The notes beneath the pieces were generated by a model that was not told the DNA's origin, did not search any database, and worked only from the letters and a program-made list of their open reading frames with translations. A program made the position numbers and the translations under genes. From an uncultured Pelagibacteraceae bacterium (GTDB lineage Bacteria > Pseudomonadota > Alphaproteobacteria > Pelagibacterales > Pelagibacteraceae), in NCBI GenBank assembly GCA_902612605.1, contig CACMDY010000008.1, forward strand, positions 1-34,283: a stretch of DNA of 34,283 bases, given 5' to 3'. Below are positions 1-6,040 of this stretch, in pieces (position 1 is the first letter of the stretch; each line of letters begins with the position of its first letter).

Positions 1-46
1 ATGAGCCAGTTATTGCATACGAGTTTGGTGGAGTGTGGGGCGAATA

Positions 47-316
47 ATGGTGAAGATGGTAGGTAGTTTTGAAGTAAAAGATTGGGATCACTGGAAAAAA
101 TCTTTTGATGCCCATAAAGAACCTAGGGAAGCTGCTGGTATAAAAACAGTTTATGTTGGAAATGAAATAGATAATCCAAATAAAGTTCATATAGTCATGG
201 AGACTCCCGCAGCAGATACAATGCAAAAATTTATGCAAGACCCAGATAATGCTAAAGTAATCGAAGAATCTGGACACAAACAAGAAACAACAATGATGAG
301 CGTTTGCTCAGATTAA
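47..316 (+). CDS. small dimeric alpha/beta-barrel (ABM-like) protein
   Basis: This is a roughly 90-residue soluble protein with no signal peptide. It begins with a strand (KMVGSFEV), then a helix region (DWDHWKKSFDAH), then the pattern DNPNKVHIVMET followed by a helix (MQKFMQDPDNAKVIEES). That beta-alpha-beta-beta-alpha-beta layout and length fit the ferredoxin-like fold of antibiotic-biosynthesis-monooxygenase or stress-responsive dimeric barrels. No substrate can be named. The same reading frame is closed by a TGA at 2-4. Possible starts are GTG 35, ATG 47, GTG 50 and ATG 56; I prefer ATG 47 because a GGGG sits six bases upstream. It is the first of ten closely spaced plus-strand genes, 18 bases ahead of the next one. 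The fold assignment is by pattern only. Confidence 0.7.
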   Translation: MVKMVGSFEVKDWDHWKKSFDAHKEPREAAGIKTVYVGNEIDNPNKVHIVMETPAADTMQKFMQDPDNAKVIEESGHKQETTMMSVCSD

Positions 317-334
317 AACAAACTGAAAGGTAAT

Positions 335-622
335 ATGAAATACTATATGGTAACTCACACGTTTAAATCTAAAGAAATGAAAAAAAAATTTAATGAAACT
401 TTAGGCGGAATGACTAGAGAACAAATAATTGAATCATCAACAAGTGATAAGGCCAAATGTCAAATGACATACTACACTCCTGATGAGACAATGACTATGT
501 TCTGTCATTGGATGGCTGAAAGCACCGATGCTATTAATGAGCAACTTTCTGCTATGAATGATTTTTTTGAACCACATCAATTTACAGAGGTAAAAGAGGA
601 AGTATTCAATTTTAATAGTTAA
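335..622 (+). CDS. small protein of ferredoxin-like fold, unknown function
   Basis: This 95-residue protein has a good ribosome site (AAAGG) six bases before the ATG. It starts with a strand (MKYYMVTHTF), followed by a helix rich in Lys, a central strand YYTPDETMTMFCHWMA and a final helix and strand (EVKEEVFNF). Size and alternation resemble dimeric alpha/beta-barrel proteins, but I do not recognise the family. It has two cysteines, one next to His-Trp (residues FCHW). No signal peptide or membrane segment is visible. It lies in the operon of small proteins at 47-3563, between another barrel-like protein and a secreted cupin, so it probably shares their unknown small-molecule role. Confidence 0.65.
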   Translation: MKYYMVTHTFKSKEMKKKFNETLGGMTREQIIESSTSDKAKCQMTYYTPDETMTMFCHWMAESTDAINEQLSAMNDFFEPHQFTEVKEEVFNFNS

Positions 623-639
623 ACAATAGAGGAAAATTT

Positions 640-1038
640 ATGAAAAAAATTATAGTCGTATTATTCTTAAGTATCTTTACTTCAAATTGCTTTGCAGATG
701 GTCATGTAAAGAGAATATTATCAACAAGTGAAACTGGTATGGGAAATGAAATTGTTTATCCATCGGGTAAAGCAAAAATAACAGCTTTTGAATTTACTGT
801 CCCTGTAGGAGCTCCAGTAAAACCTCACACACATTCCTTTCCAGTATTAATAATGATCCAACAAGGTGAAATTGAGCTTACGATGGATGGCAAAACCAAA
901 GTTTATAAGGCTGGTGATGCATTTGTTGAAGATGTCGGTATTGCACATGAATCTCGAAATATAGGAAATGTGCCTGCTAAAGCAATAGTGGTTGCAATCG
1001 GTGTTGAAGGTCAGAAGATTGTAAATCCAGTTAAATAG
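640..1038 (+). CDS. secreted small cupin-domain protein
   Basis: This is a 132-residue protein with an N-terminal signal peptide: KK at 2-3, a hydrophobic core at 4-14, and likely cleavage after Ala19. The mature protein would begin Asp-Gly-His. The rest is a single cupin barrel. Motif 1 carries the His pair (PHTHSF, about residues 66-71) but lacks the usual Glu. Motif 2 reads GDAFVEDVGIAHESRN and keeps its His. A metal could therefore be bound by three histidines. Function is open: related small periplasmic cupins are often unassigned sugar, metal or quercetinase-like proteins. A strong AGAGGAAAA site precedes the ATG. It is the only exported member of the small-protein operon. Confidence 0.8.
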   Translation: MKKIIVVLFLSIFTSNCFADGHVKRILSTSETGMGNEIVYPSGKAKITAFEFTVPVGAPVKPHTHSFPVLIMIQQGEIELTMDGKTKVYKAGDAFVEDVGIAHESRNIGNVPAKAIVVAIGVEGQKIVNPVK

Positions 1039-1051
1039 AGAGGAAACAGAA

Positions 1052-1342
1052 ATGATAATTAAAATAGAAGAAAATATAAAATCACTTTCATCATGGATGA
1101 ATATGGTAAAAGCGAATGCTGAAAAAATTAAAGGATTTGGTGCTACGATTATTTTTGCAGGTGTATCAAAAGAAGACCCTACAAAATTTACTGTAATCGT
1201 TAAGTATGCAACCATGGAAGGTTTTGAAGCATTTAAAAATGACAAAGAACTTCATGCAGCAAGAGCTGAAGCAGGCGTGGATTTAGATTCAGCAAAGGTT
1301 ACACCGATGCATGAAGATTTTATGGAAAATTTTAGTGGATAA
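1052..1342 (+). CDS. small dimeric alpha/beta-barrel protein
   Basis: This is a 96-residue soluble protein with an AGAGAGGAAACAGAA leader before its ATG. It repeats the architecture of the gene at 47: a strand, a helix, then an acidic turn EDPTKFTVIVKYAT followed by helix EGFEAFKNDKELHAARAEAG and a last strand with KVTPMHE. The matching (D/E)-x-P-x-K turn suggests distant paralogy with the first gene. The fold is that of ABM or EthD-like barrels, which catalyse oxygen-dependent or cofactor-free reactions or serve as binding proteins. No diagnostic active-site residues are visible. It lies 13 bases after the cupin and 27 before the next gene. Confidence 0.7.
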   Translation: MIIKIEENIKSLSSWMNMVKANAEKIKGFGATIIFAGVSKEDPTKFTVIVKYATMEGFEAFKNDKELHAARAEAGVDLDSAKVTPMHEDFMENFSG

Positions 1343-1369
1343 ACAATCAATATAAAGAAAGGATAAAAT

Positions 1370-1660
1370 ATGGAAACAGAAACACTAGTAGTAGCTCATT
1401 TAAAAGAAGGTATGTTAGAAAAATTTATGGGCTTTATGCAATCAGATGCTGGTATGGCAGAAAGATCGAAAGTTGCAAATGTATCAAAAACAATTGGAAC
1501 AGTTGCACCTGACAAAAAAACAGTAATGTTTAAAATTTTTGTGACCGATAAAGCTGCCCTTAAAGCTTTTATAGATGGAAGCAATCCAGTATCAGCTCCA
1601 GTTATGAAAGAAGTTATGGAAAGTTACAGTGTCTACGAATTAAATAAAGTAGATATGTAA
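1370..1660 (+). CDS. small dimeric alpha/beta-barrel protein
   Basis: This 96-residue protein is preceded by AAAGAAAGGA about six bases before the ATG. It contains strand ETLVVAHL, helix KEGMLEKFMGFMQSDAG, strand KKTVMFKIFV, helix KAALKAFIDGSN and C-terminal strand SYSVYEL. This is again the ferredoxin-like layout. It resembles the 47 and 1052 genes in order of elements but is not closely similar residue by residue. No signal peptide, membrane segment or cysteine is seen. Function is unknown, and co-transcription with three similar proteins, a cupin and a SnoaL-like protein is the main clue. Confidence 0.7.
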   Translation: METETLVVAHLKEGMLEKFMGFMQSDAGMAERSKVANVSKTIGTVAPDKKTVMFKIFVTDKAALKAFIDGSNPVSAPVMKEVMESYSVYELNKVDM

Positions 1661-1683
1661 TAATTTTTGTAATAAGGTTTGTA

Positions 1684-1974
1684 ATGCCTTCAGGATATAT
1701 CATATTAAATATTAATGTGTTAAATCCTGAAAATTACAAAGAGTATTTGGAAAAAGCTCCTCCAACTGCTCGAATGTTTGGTGGCGAATACATTATAAGA
1801 GGTGGCGAAAATGAAGTCATTGAAGGTGAGTGGAAATATCCAAGAACTGTTGTAATTAAATTCCCATCTTATGAAAAAGTTTTTGAGTGGTACAATTCCG
1901 AAATATATAAACCTATCAGACAGATTAGATTAGATAATACTGTATCAAATACATTAATAATTAAAGGAGCATAA
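1684..1974 (+). CDS. DUF1330 family protein
   Basis: This 96-residue protein shows the DUF1330 hallmarks in order. These are an N-terminal GYIILNINVLNPENYKEY segment, a conserved GGEYIIRGG turn (about 34-42), an acidic VIEGEW stretch, VVIKFPSYEKVFEWYNSEIY, and a C-terminal strand with NTLIIKG. DUF1330 proteins are small dimeric alpha/beta-barrel proteins with no settled biochemical function, common in alphaproteobacteria and often beside dehydrogenases or hydrolases. An AAGG lies about seven bases before the ATG. It overlaps nothing, and the next gene starts 11 bases later. Confidence 0.85.
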   Translation: MPSGYIILNINVLNPENYKEYLEKAPPTARMFGGEYIIRGGENEVIEGEWKYPRTVVIKFPSYEKVFEWYNSEIYKPIRQIRLDNTVSNTLIIKGA

Positions 1975-1985
1975 AGGAGAAAAAA

Positions 1986-2306
1986 ATGTCAATATTAGAA
2001 AAATATAGTGCTGCAATTAAAAATAAAGATGAAGCAGCAATGAATGAACTTTTGCATGATGATTTTAAATTCACAATGCATAAATCAGGGAGTGTTTTAA
2101 CTAAAAGTGATGTTATCAAATGGGCAATGAGTGGTGACATTAAGCAAGATAAAACTAGAATTGTTTATGAAAATGATGAAGTTGGTGTTCACCATGCGTT
2201 TGTAACATTTGATGACGGTAATGTAGAAGCAGTTATGGCAGTCTACAAATACAAAGATGGCAAAATGATTAGTTTAGAAACTGGCGCAACGCCAATGCCA
2301 AAATAA
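1986..2306 (+). CDS. SnoaL-like / NTF2-like small protein
   Basis: This 106-residue protein has a perfect AAAGGAGA site before the ATG. The opening (ILEKYSAAIKNKDEAAMNELLHDDFKF) is the standard amphipathic helix pair plus 'D-F' entry of SnoaL/NTF2-like cone folds. Alternating strands follow (GVHHAFVTFDDGNVEAVMAVYKYKDGKMISLETG), with the familiar 'dGKI' hairpin. Members act as isomerases, cyclases, dehydratases or plain binding proteins, so the fold does not fix the reaction. It abuts the next gene with no spacer (TAA then GTG), implying translational coupling to the DsbA/HCCA-isomerase-like protein. Confidence 0.75.
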   Translation: MSILEKYSAAIKNKDEAAMNELLHDDFKFTMHKSGSVLTKSDVIKWAMSGDIKQDKTRIVYENDEVGVHHAFVTFDDGNVEAVMAVYKYKDGKMISLETGATPMPK

Positions 2307-2903
2307 GTGAACAACATAGATTTTTATTTTTCTATTGGAAGTACTTATACTTATCTTTCGGTTACTCGAGCACTAGAAGCAGAAAAACAACATCAAATTA
2401 AGTTTAACTGGACTCCTTTTAGTGTGAGAGCAATAATGAAAGAAATGAACAATGTTCCCTTTCCTAAAGAAAAAAAAAATAAAGTAGATTACATGTGGAG
2501 AGACATAGAAAGACGAGCAAAAAATTATGGATTTTTTGCCAAAACACCTGTTCCTTATCCTTTAACAGAATTTGATTTAGCTAATAAAATTGCAATATTA
2601 GGTTTAAAAAATAATTGGGGTGTAGATTACATTCAGCTTACGTATAAACGATGGTTTCAAGAAGGAAAAGAGCCTGCTGTTGAACCAAACTTGAGTGAAA
2701 TCTGCGAAAAACTAAGCTTAGATAAAGAAAAGATTGTTTCAGAGGCAAGCTCTGAGGAAGTTAATAATATTTATTTATCAAATACAGAAAAGGCTAGAAA
2801 AAATAAAATATTTGGAAGTCCGTCATTTATTGTAAAAAATGAAATATTCTGGGGAGATGATAGAATGGAAGATGCAATCAAATGGTCGAAGGCAAATGAA
2901 TAA
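2307..2903 (+). CDS. 2-hydroxychromene-2-carboxylate isomerase-like DsbA-family protein
   Basis: This is a 198-residue protein of the DsbA/GST-kappa thioredoxin fold. It opens with DFYFSIGSTYTYLS, the HCCA-isomerase entry in which Ser replaces a redox cysteine and glutathione is bound. It continues with WTPFSVRAI, MWRDIERRAKNYG and the C-terminal IFGSPSFIVKNEIFWGDDR, with the cis-Pro loop and WG-D-R typical of the family. No CxxC is present, so it is not a disulfide oxidase. Known relatives isomerise aromatic ring-cleavage products using glutathione, but no aromatic pathway is visible here and the substrate is unknown. The start is GTG directly after the previous stop. The C-terminus overlaps the next gene by 8 bases. 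Confidence 0.85.
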   Translation: MNNIDFYFSIGSTYTYLSVTRALEAEKQHQIKFNWTPFSVRAIMKEMNNVPFPKEKKNKVDYMWRDIERRAKNYGFFAKTPVPYPLTEFDLANKIAILGLKNNWGVDYIQLTYKRWFQEGKEPAVEPNLSEICEKLSLDKEKIVSEASSEEVNNIYLSNTEKARKNKIFGSPSFIVKNEIFWGDDRMEDAIKWSKANE

Positions 2904-3231
2904 TATAACTGCTTATATAATTTTATTAATCGCAGTAATTCTTGGAACAGCTTCAAATAGTTTTGCTAAAAGTGCTCAAGGTTTTACATTATTAATACCT
3001 AGCATAATCACAGCAGTAACAATTGTTGGATGCATGTATACTTTGTCTTTAGTTATGAAAAGTATACCAGTTGGAATAACATATGCCTCTTTTGCAGGCT
3101 TATGTATAATTGCAACAGCTGCCGTTGGTGTTATAAAATTTAATCAAGTACCAAATTTTTATACAATAATTGGATTGATTTTAATTATCTCGGGTGTCTT
3201 AATAGTTAACTTATTAGGAACAAATAAGTGA
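2896..3231 (+). CDS. SMR-family membrane protein, first of a pair, lacking Glu14
   Basis: This 111-residue protein has four hydrophobic segments. It aligns without gaps to EmrE-type small multidrug resistance proteins from the Lys of TM1 (FAKSAQGF) through SIPVGITYASFAGL to the C-terminal SGVLIVNLLG. I start it at ATG 2896, which overlaps the previous gene by 8 bases; an upstream ATG at 2839 would add 19 hydrophilic residues with no family match. The EmrE Glu14 position is Gly17 here and the EmrE Trp63 position is Phe, so proton-coupled drug export by the classic mechanism is unlikely. Together with the next gene it probably forms a heterodimer. The substrate is unknown, and lipid or polyamine transport are possibilities. 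Confidence 0.8.
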   Translation: MNNITAYIILLIAVILGTASNSFAKSAQGFTLLIPSIITAVTIVGCMYTLSLVMKSIPVGITYASFAGLCIIATAAVGVIKFNQVPNFYTIIGLILIISGVLIVNLLGTNK

Positions 3232-3563
3232 AACCGTTATCTGGTTACATTTATTTAGTATTAGCTATATCAACAGGAATAGCTGCAAATAGTTTTGCTA
3301 AAATTTCAGATGGATTTTCAAAATTAACCCCAACGATATTATCAATAGCTTTTATGTGTATAACTATGTATGGACTTGCAAAAGCTATGTCTATGATACC
3401 AGTAGGTTTTACTTATGCTACTTATAGTGGGATAACAGTGGCTGCTATTTTAGTTTTCGGAATGATTAAATATAACCAGATACCAAATATATACGGTTTA
3501 ATTGGGATTTTTTTAATTATTATTGGTGTTGTAATGGTTAATTATCTTGGAAGAATTAATTAG
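3228..3563 (+). CDS. SMR-family membrane protein, second of a pair, lacking Glu14
   Basis: This 111-residue paralogue of the preceding gene is joined by a GTGA overlap (GTG start within the previous stop), the usual arrangement for obligate SMR pairs. It has four membrane segments, ANSFAKISDGF in TM1, MIPVGFTYATYSGI in TM3 and IIIGVVMVNYLG in TM4. As in its partner, the essential acidic residue of TM1 is Gly17 and the TM3 Trp is Tyr. The shared motif N-S-F-A-K in TM1 is conserved between the two and may mark a subfamily. Its stop overlaps the stop of the opposite-strand transporter by four bases, with no terminator between them. Confidence 0.8.
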   Translation: MKPLSGYIYLVLAISTGIAANSFAKISDGFSKLTPTILSIAFMCITMYGLAKAMSMIPVGFTYATYSGITVAAILVFGMIKYNQIPNIYGLIGIFLIIIGVVMVNYLGRIN

Positions 3564-4459
3564 CTCTTATTAAGTAATAAAATTAGTACACCTACTACAA
3601 ATATAATTATCCCTAAAATTTCTGTAATTTTGACTTTTTCTTTAAACATATACTTTGAAGACACATAACTAAATAATAATTCTATTTGGCCGATAGCTCT
3701 AACAAATGAAGACTGTATTAACGTAAAAGCATAAAACCAAGATAATGTTGCAAGAAATCCAGCTAACCCTGCTGTCAAACATTCATACTTGTTCTCATAT
3801 AATTTTTTAAACTGCGACTTTTCAAATATAATTAAATAAATAGTAACTAATGTTGTTTGTATAACTAGACCAAAAAATAGTGTTGCTATAGCTTTTTCAA
3901 AGTTATTACTAAAATTTTCCAATGTTAATGCTGCTGCTCTAAAATATACAACACTTAAACCTAAGAATAGTCCTGCGGATAAACCAATTAAAGTTGTTTT
4001 TGAAAATAAGTTTTTTAGAAATAAACTTAAATCTTTAATCGATAATATAATTACTCCAATTGTAGATACAATAATTCCTGTTATTCCAAATTTATTTAAT
4101 TTATCCCCTATTATTAAATATTCAAAAATTGCGACTTGAATAACTTCAGTCTTGCTCAATGAAGTTCCAACTACAAAATTAGCAAATCTAAATAAATAGA
4201 GTAAAACAAATGTAAAAATTATTTGGAAAATTGAACCTAATAATACGTTAAATATAAATTTTTTTTGACTTAGAATTTCAGGAATTACATTTAAATCTTG
4301 GAAATACAAAAAAAATAAAATAGTCCCGAATGGTAACGCAAAAGCAAATCTTACATAAGTTGATGCAATAGTAGATACTTTTTGATTAAGTTTTTTCTGT
4401 AAAGTTGATCTAAGATTTTGAAAAAAAGCCCCAGAAATAGCTACAATTATCCAATTCAT
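3560..4459 (-). CDS. EamA/DMT-family transporter
   Basis: This 299-residue integral membrane protein has about ten hydrophobic segments arranged as two five-helix EamA halves. The second half starts near LIGLSAGLFLGLSVVYFRA (about 153 on). The N-terminus WIIVAISGAFFQNLRSTLQKKL and the helix 4 region (VVGTSLSKTEVIQVAIFEYLIIGDKLN) fit drug/metabolite transporters. These export or import amino acids, nucleotides or other small metabolites; the substrate cannot be read from the sequence. It is divergent from the TRAP operon across a 75-base spacer and convergent with the SMR pair, so it is a single-gene unit. Confidence 0.85.
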   Translation of the reverse strand: MNWIIVAISGAFFQNLRSTLQKKLNQKVSTIASTYVRFAFALPFGTILFFLYFQDLNVIPEILSQKKFIFNVLLGSIFQIIFTFVLLYLFRFANFVVGTSLSKTEVIQVAIFEYLIIGDKLNKFGITGIIVSTIGVIILSIKDLSLFLKNLFSKTTLIGLSAGLFLGLSVVYFRAAALTLENFSNNFEKAIATLFFGLVIQTTLVTIYLIIFEKSQFKKLYENKYECLTAGLAGFLATLSWFYAFTLIQSSFVRAIGQIELLFSYVSSKYMFKEKVKITEILGIIIFVVGVLILLLNKS

Positions 4460-4489
4460 TGATGATTATTAATATTGTATTTAATTTTA

Positions 4490-4499
4490 AAGTCGACTT
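4490..4499. promoter_or_regulatory. short palindrome upstream of dctP-like gene
   Basis: The divergent spacer 4460-4534 holds the perfect 10-base palindrome AAGTCGACTT, 35 bases before the dctP ATG. It is flanked by AT-rich sequence with partial continuation of the symmetry. It could be an operator for either divergent gene, but a 10-base palindrome can arise by chance and no promoter hexamers are clear. Confidence 0.25.
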
Positions 4500-4520
4500 A
4501 AATAGTCTCATTTAACAAAA

Positions 4521-4528
4521 AAGAGGGA
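4521..4528 (+). promoter_or_regulatory. strong ribosome site of dctP-like gene
   Basis: AAGAGGGA lies six bases before the ATG at 4535. The same AAGAGGGAAATAA string precedes the TctC-like gene on the other strand (complement of 29682-29689), making these two of the stronger ribosome sites in the window. High translation is expected for periplasmic binding proteins. Confidence 0.6.
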
Positions 4529-4534
4529 AATAAC

Positions 4535-5524
4535 ATGAAAATCTTTAAAAGAATAATATTTTCTCTAATTTTCGTTTCTTTTGCCAGTGCAAGTTTGGCG
4601 GAAACAAAAATGAGAATTACACTTCAATTACCATTAAAGGCTCACTTAGGTCAGAACCTTTTGGTATTTAAAAAAGAATTAGAATCAAGATCAGACATTA
4701 AAGTAGAGATTTACGACTCCGCACAACTTTACAAAGATAAAGAGGTTCCGCAAGCTGTAGGTTCAGGAGCGATCGAAGCTGGTGTTGCATCTATAACAAG
4801 ATTTGCAGGAACTAATCCTGAAGTTGATGTTTTCTATCTTCCATTCTTATTTGACTCAGAACAAAAAGTAAGAAAAGCAACTCAAGCTGGATCTGAGATA
4901 AGAGCTATCCTTGATCCTGCAATAGCAAAGACTGGAGCAGTTCCACTTTATTATCAAGCTTATGGATCAGCAATAATGTTATCTAATGGTGGTCCGATGA
5001 AAACTCCGGCTGACTTTAAAGATAAAAAAATTAGAGTATTTGGAAAAACACTTGGAGCTTTTGTGAGTTCTTTAGGTGGTAAACCAGCATTAATATCTGG
5101 ATCTGAGCAATATTTAGCTTACCAAAGAAATACAGTTGATGCAGGTATGACTGGTGTATCTGGTGTAAAATCTAGAAAATTATATCAAGTAATGGATACT
5201 TTAACAGTTACAAATCATGGCGATATCGAATTCGTTGTTGTTGCTAATGATAAATGGCTAAGCTCATTAACTCAAAAACAAAGAGACGCTATAGCTGAAG
5301 CATCAAAAGTAGCTGAAAAAGCTGTTAGAGATGACATGGCTAACATCGAGGCTGGCGCTTACAAAGAAGCAAAAGCAAATGGAATGAACATTGTAAACCT
5401 AAGTAGTTCTGAAGTTTCTGCTCTTAAAAAAGCATCGTCATCTGTTATTGATGATTACATTTCTAGAACAGGTGGAGCTGGTGGAGTTGGTGATCAACTT
5501 GTAAAAGCTGCAAACAAACTTTAA
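4535..5524 (+). CDS. dctP: TRAP transporter solute-binding protein (DctP family)
   Basis: This 329-residue periplasmic protein captures an organic acid for the TRAP membrane components encoded just downstream. The signal peptide spans residues 1-22 (FASASLA, then E23). DctP features follow: LPFLFDS near 102-108, DFKDKKIRVFG with the conserved substrate-carboxylate Arg at 167, and SEQYLAYQRNTVDAGM at 190-205, the usual 'ALQxGxVDG' position. The Arg argues for a carboxylate ligand; chain length cannot be told. Downstream lyase and hydroxyacid dehydrogenase genes suggest a branched or C4-C6 acid. A hairpin with T-tract follows the stop, probably limiting expression of the permease genes relative to this one. 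Confidence 0.93.
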   Translation: MKIFKRIIFSLIFVSFASASLAETKMRITLQLPLKAHLGQNLLVFKKELESRSDIKVEIYDSAQLYKDKEVPQAVGSGAIEAGVASITRFAGTNPEVDVFYLPFLFDSEQKVRKATQAGSEIRAILDPAIAKTGAVPLYYQAYGSAIMLSNGGPMKTPADFKDKKIRVFGKTLGAFVSSLGGKPALISGSEQYLAYQRNTVDAGMTGVSGVKSRKLYQVMDTLTVTNHGDIEFVVVANDKWLSSLTQKQRDAIAEASKVAEKAVRDDMANIEAGAYKEAKANGMNIVNLSSSEVSALKKASSSVIDDYISRTGGAGGVGDQLVKAANKL

Positions 5525-5536
5525 ATCGTATAAATA

Positions 5537-5560
5537 CCCCGCACTTAAGTGCGGGGTTTT
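5537..5560 (+). terminator. hairpin attenuator between dctP and dctQ
   Basis: A perfect 8-bp G+C-rich stem (CCCCGCAC at 5537-5544 with GTGCGGGG at 5549-5556, loop TTAA) is followed by TTTT, 12 bases after the dctP stop. It looks like an intrinsic terminator with a short T-tract, so partial read-through into dctQM is likely. Its 3' arm ends seven bases before the dctQ ATG. Confidence 0.8.
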
Positions 5561-5563
5561 CAA

Positions 5564-6040
5564 ATGAATACCTACGACAAAATTGTAAAATATTCTGGCT
5601 ATTTAGCTTCAGCATTATTTATTATGATAGGCTTCATAGTTTCTTATGAAGTTATCATGAGATACATATTTAATTCACCTACTATTTGGGTAAACGAAAT
5701 TTCTCGATTTTTACAAATTTGGGCTACTTATTTAGCTTTAACTTATACTTTTCATAAAAATGATTTTATCAGAATAACAGTTATATATGACAAAGTAGGA
5801 GATAAAGGAAAAAAGATATTAGATTTAATAAGTGCAATATTCATTTTAATTTTTAGTGGATTTGTACTTTATTATGGATGGTTAATTGCTTACGACTCTC
5901 TTAAAGTTGGAAGAACAAGCTCTACAATTTTAGATGTTCCATCCTTTCTTACAGAATTTGCGATACCATTATGTTTTGCATTTTTGGTATTAAGAGTGCT
6001 TTTCGAAGTACCTAAATACATCAAAGATATAATTAAATGA
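5564..6040 (+). CDS. dctQ: TRAP transporter small permease (DctQ family)
   Basis: This 158-residue protein has four membrane segments. It opens with YDKIVKYSGYLASALFIMIGFIVSYEVIMRYIFNSP, the conserved 'E-(V/I)-x-x-R-Y' region of DctQ subunits, followed by WVNEISRFLQIWATYLALTYTF and later FLVLRVLFE. I use ATG 5564. The longer GTG start at 5549 lies inside the terminator stem and adds five residues of no value. The GGGG of the hairpin's 3' arm is the only Shine-Dalgarno-like stretch available. It overlaps dctM by ATGA. DctQ bridges the binding protein and the large subunit in the sodium-driven importer. Confidence 0.9.
   Translation: MNTYDKIVKYSGYLASALFIMIGFIVSYEVIMRYIFNSPTIWVNEISRFLQIWATYLALTYTFHKNDFIRITVIYDKVGDKGKKILDLISAIFILIFSGFVLYYGWLIAYDSLKVGRTSSTILDVPSFLTEFAIPLCFAFLVLRVLFEVPKYIKDIIK

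Noticed and set aside
847..1245. 132-codon minus-strand open frame
   Set aside because: It is antisense to the cupin and the 1052 gene, both of which have ribosome sites and family features; its translation has no recognisable domain.
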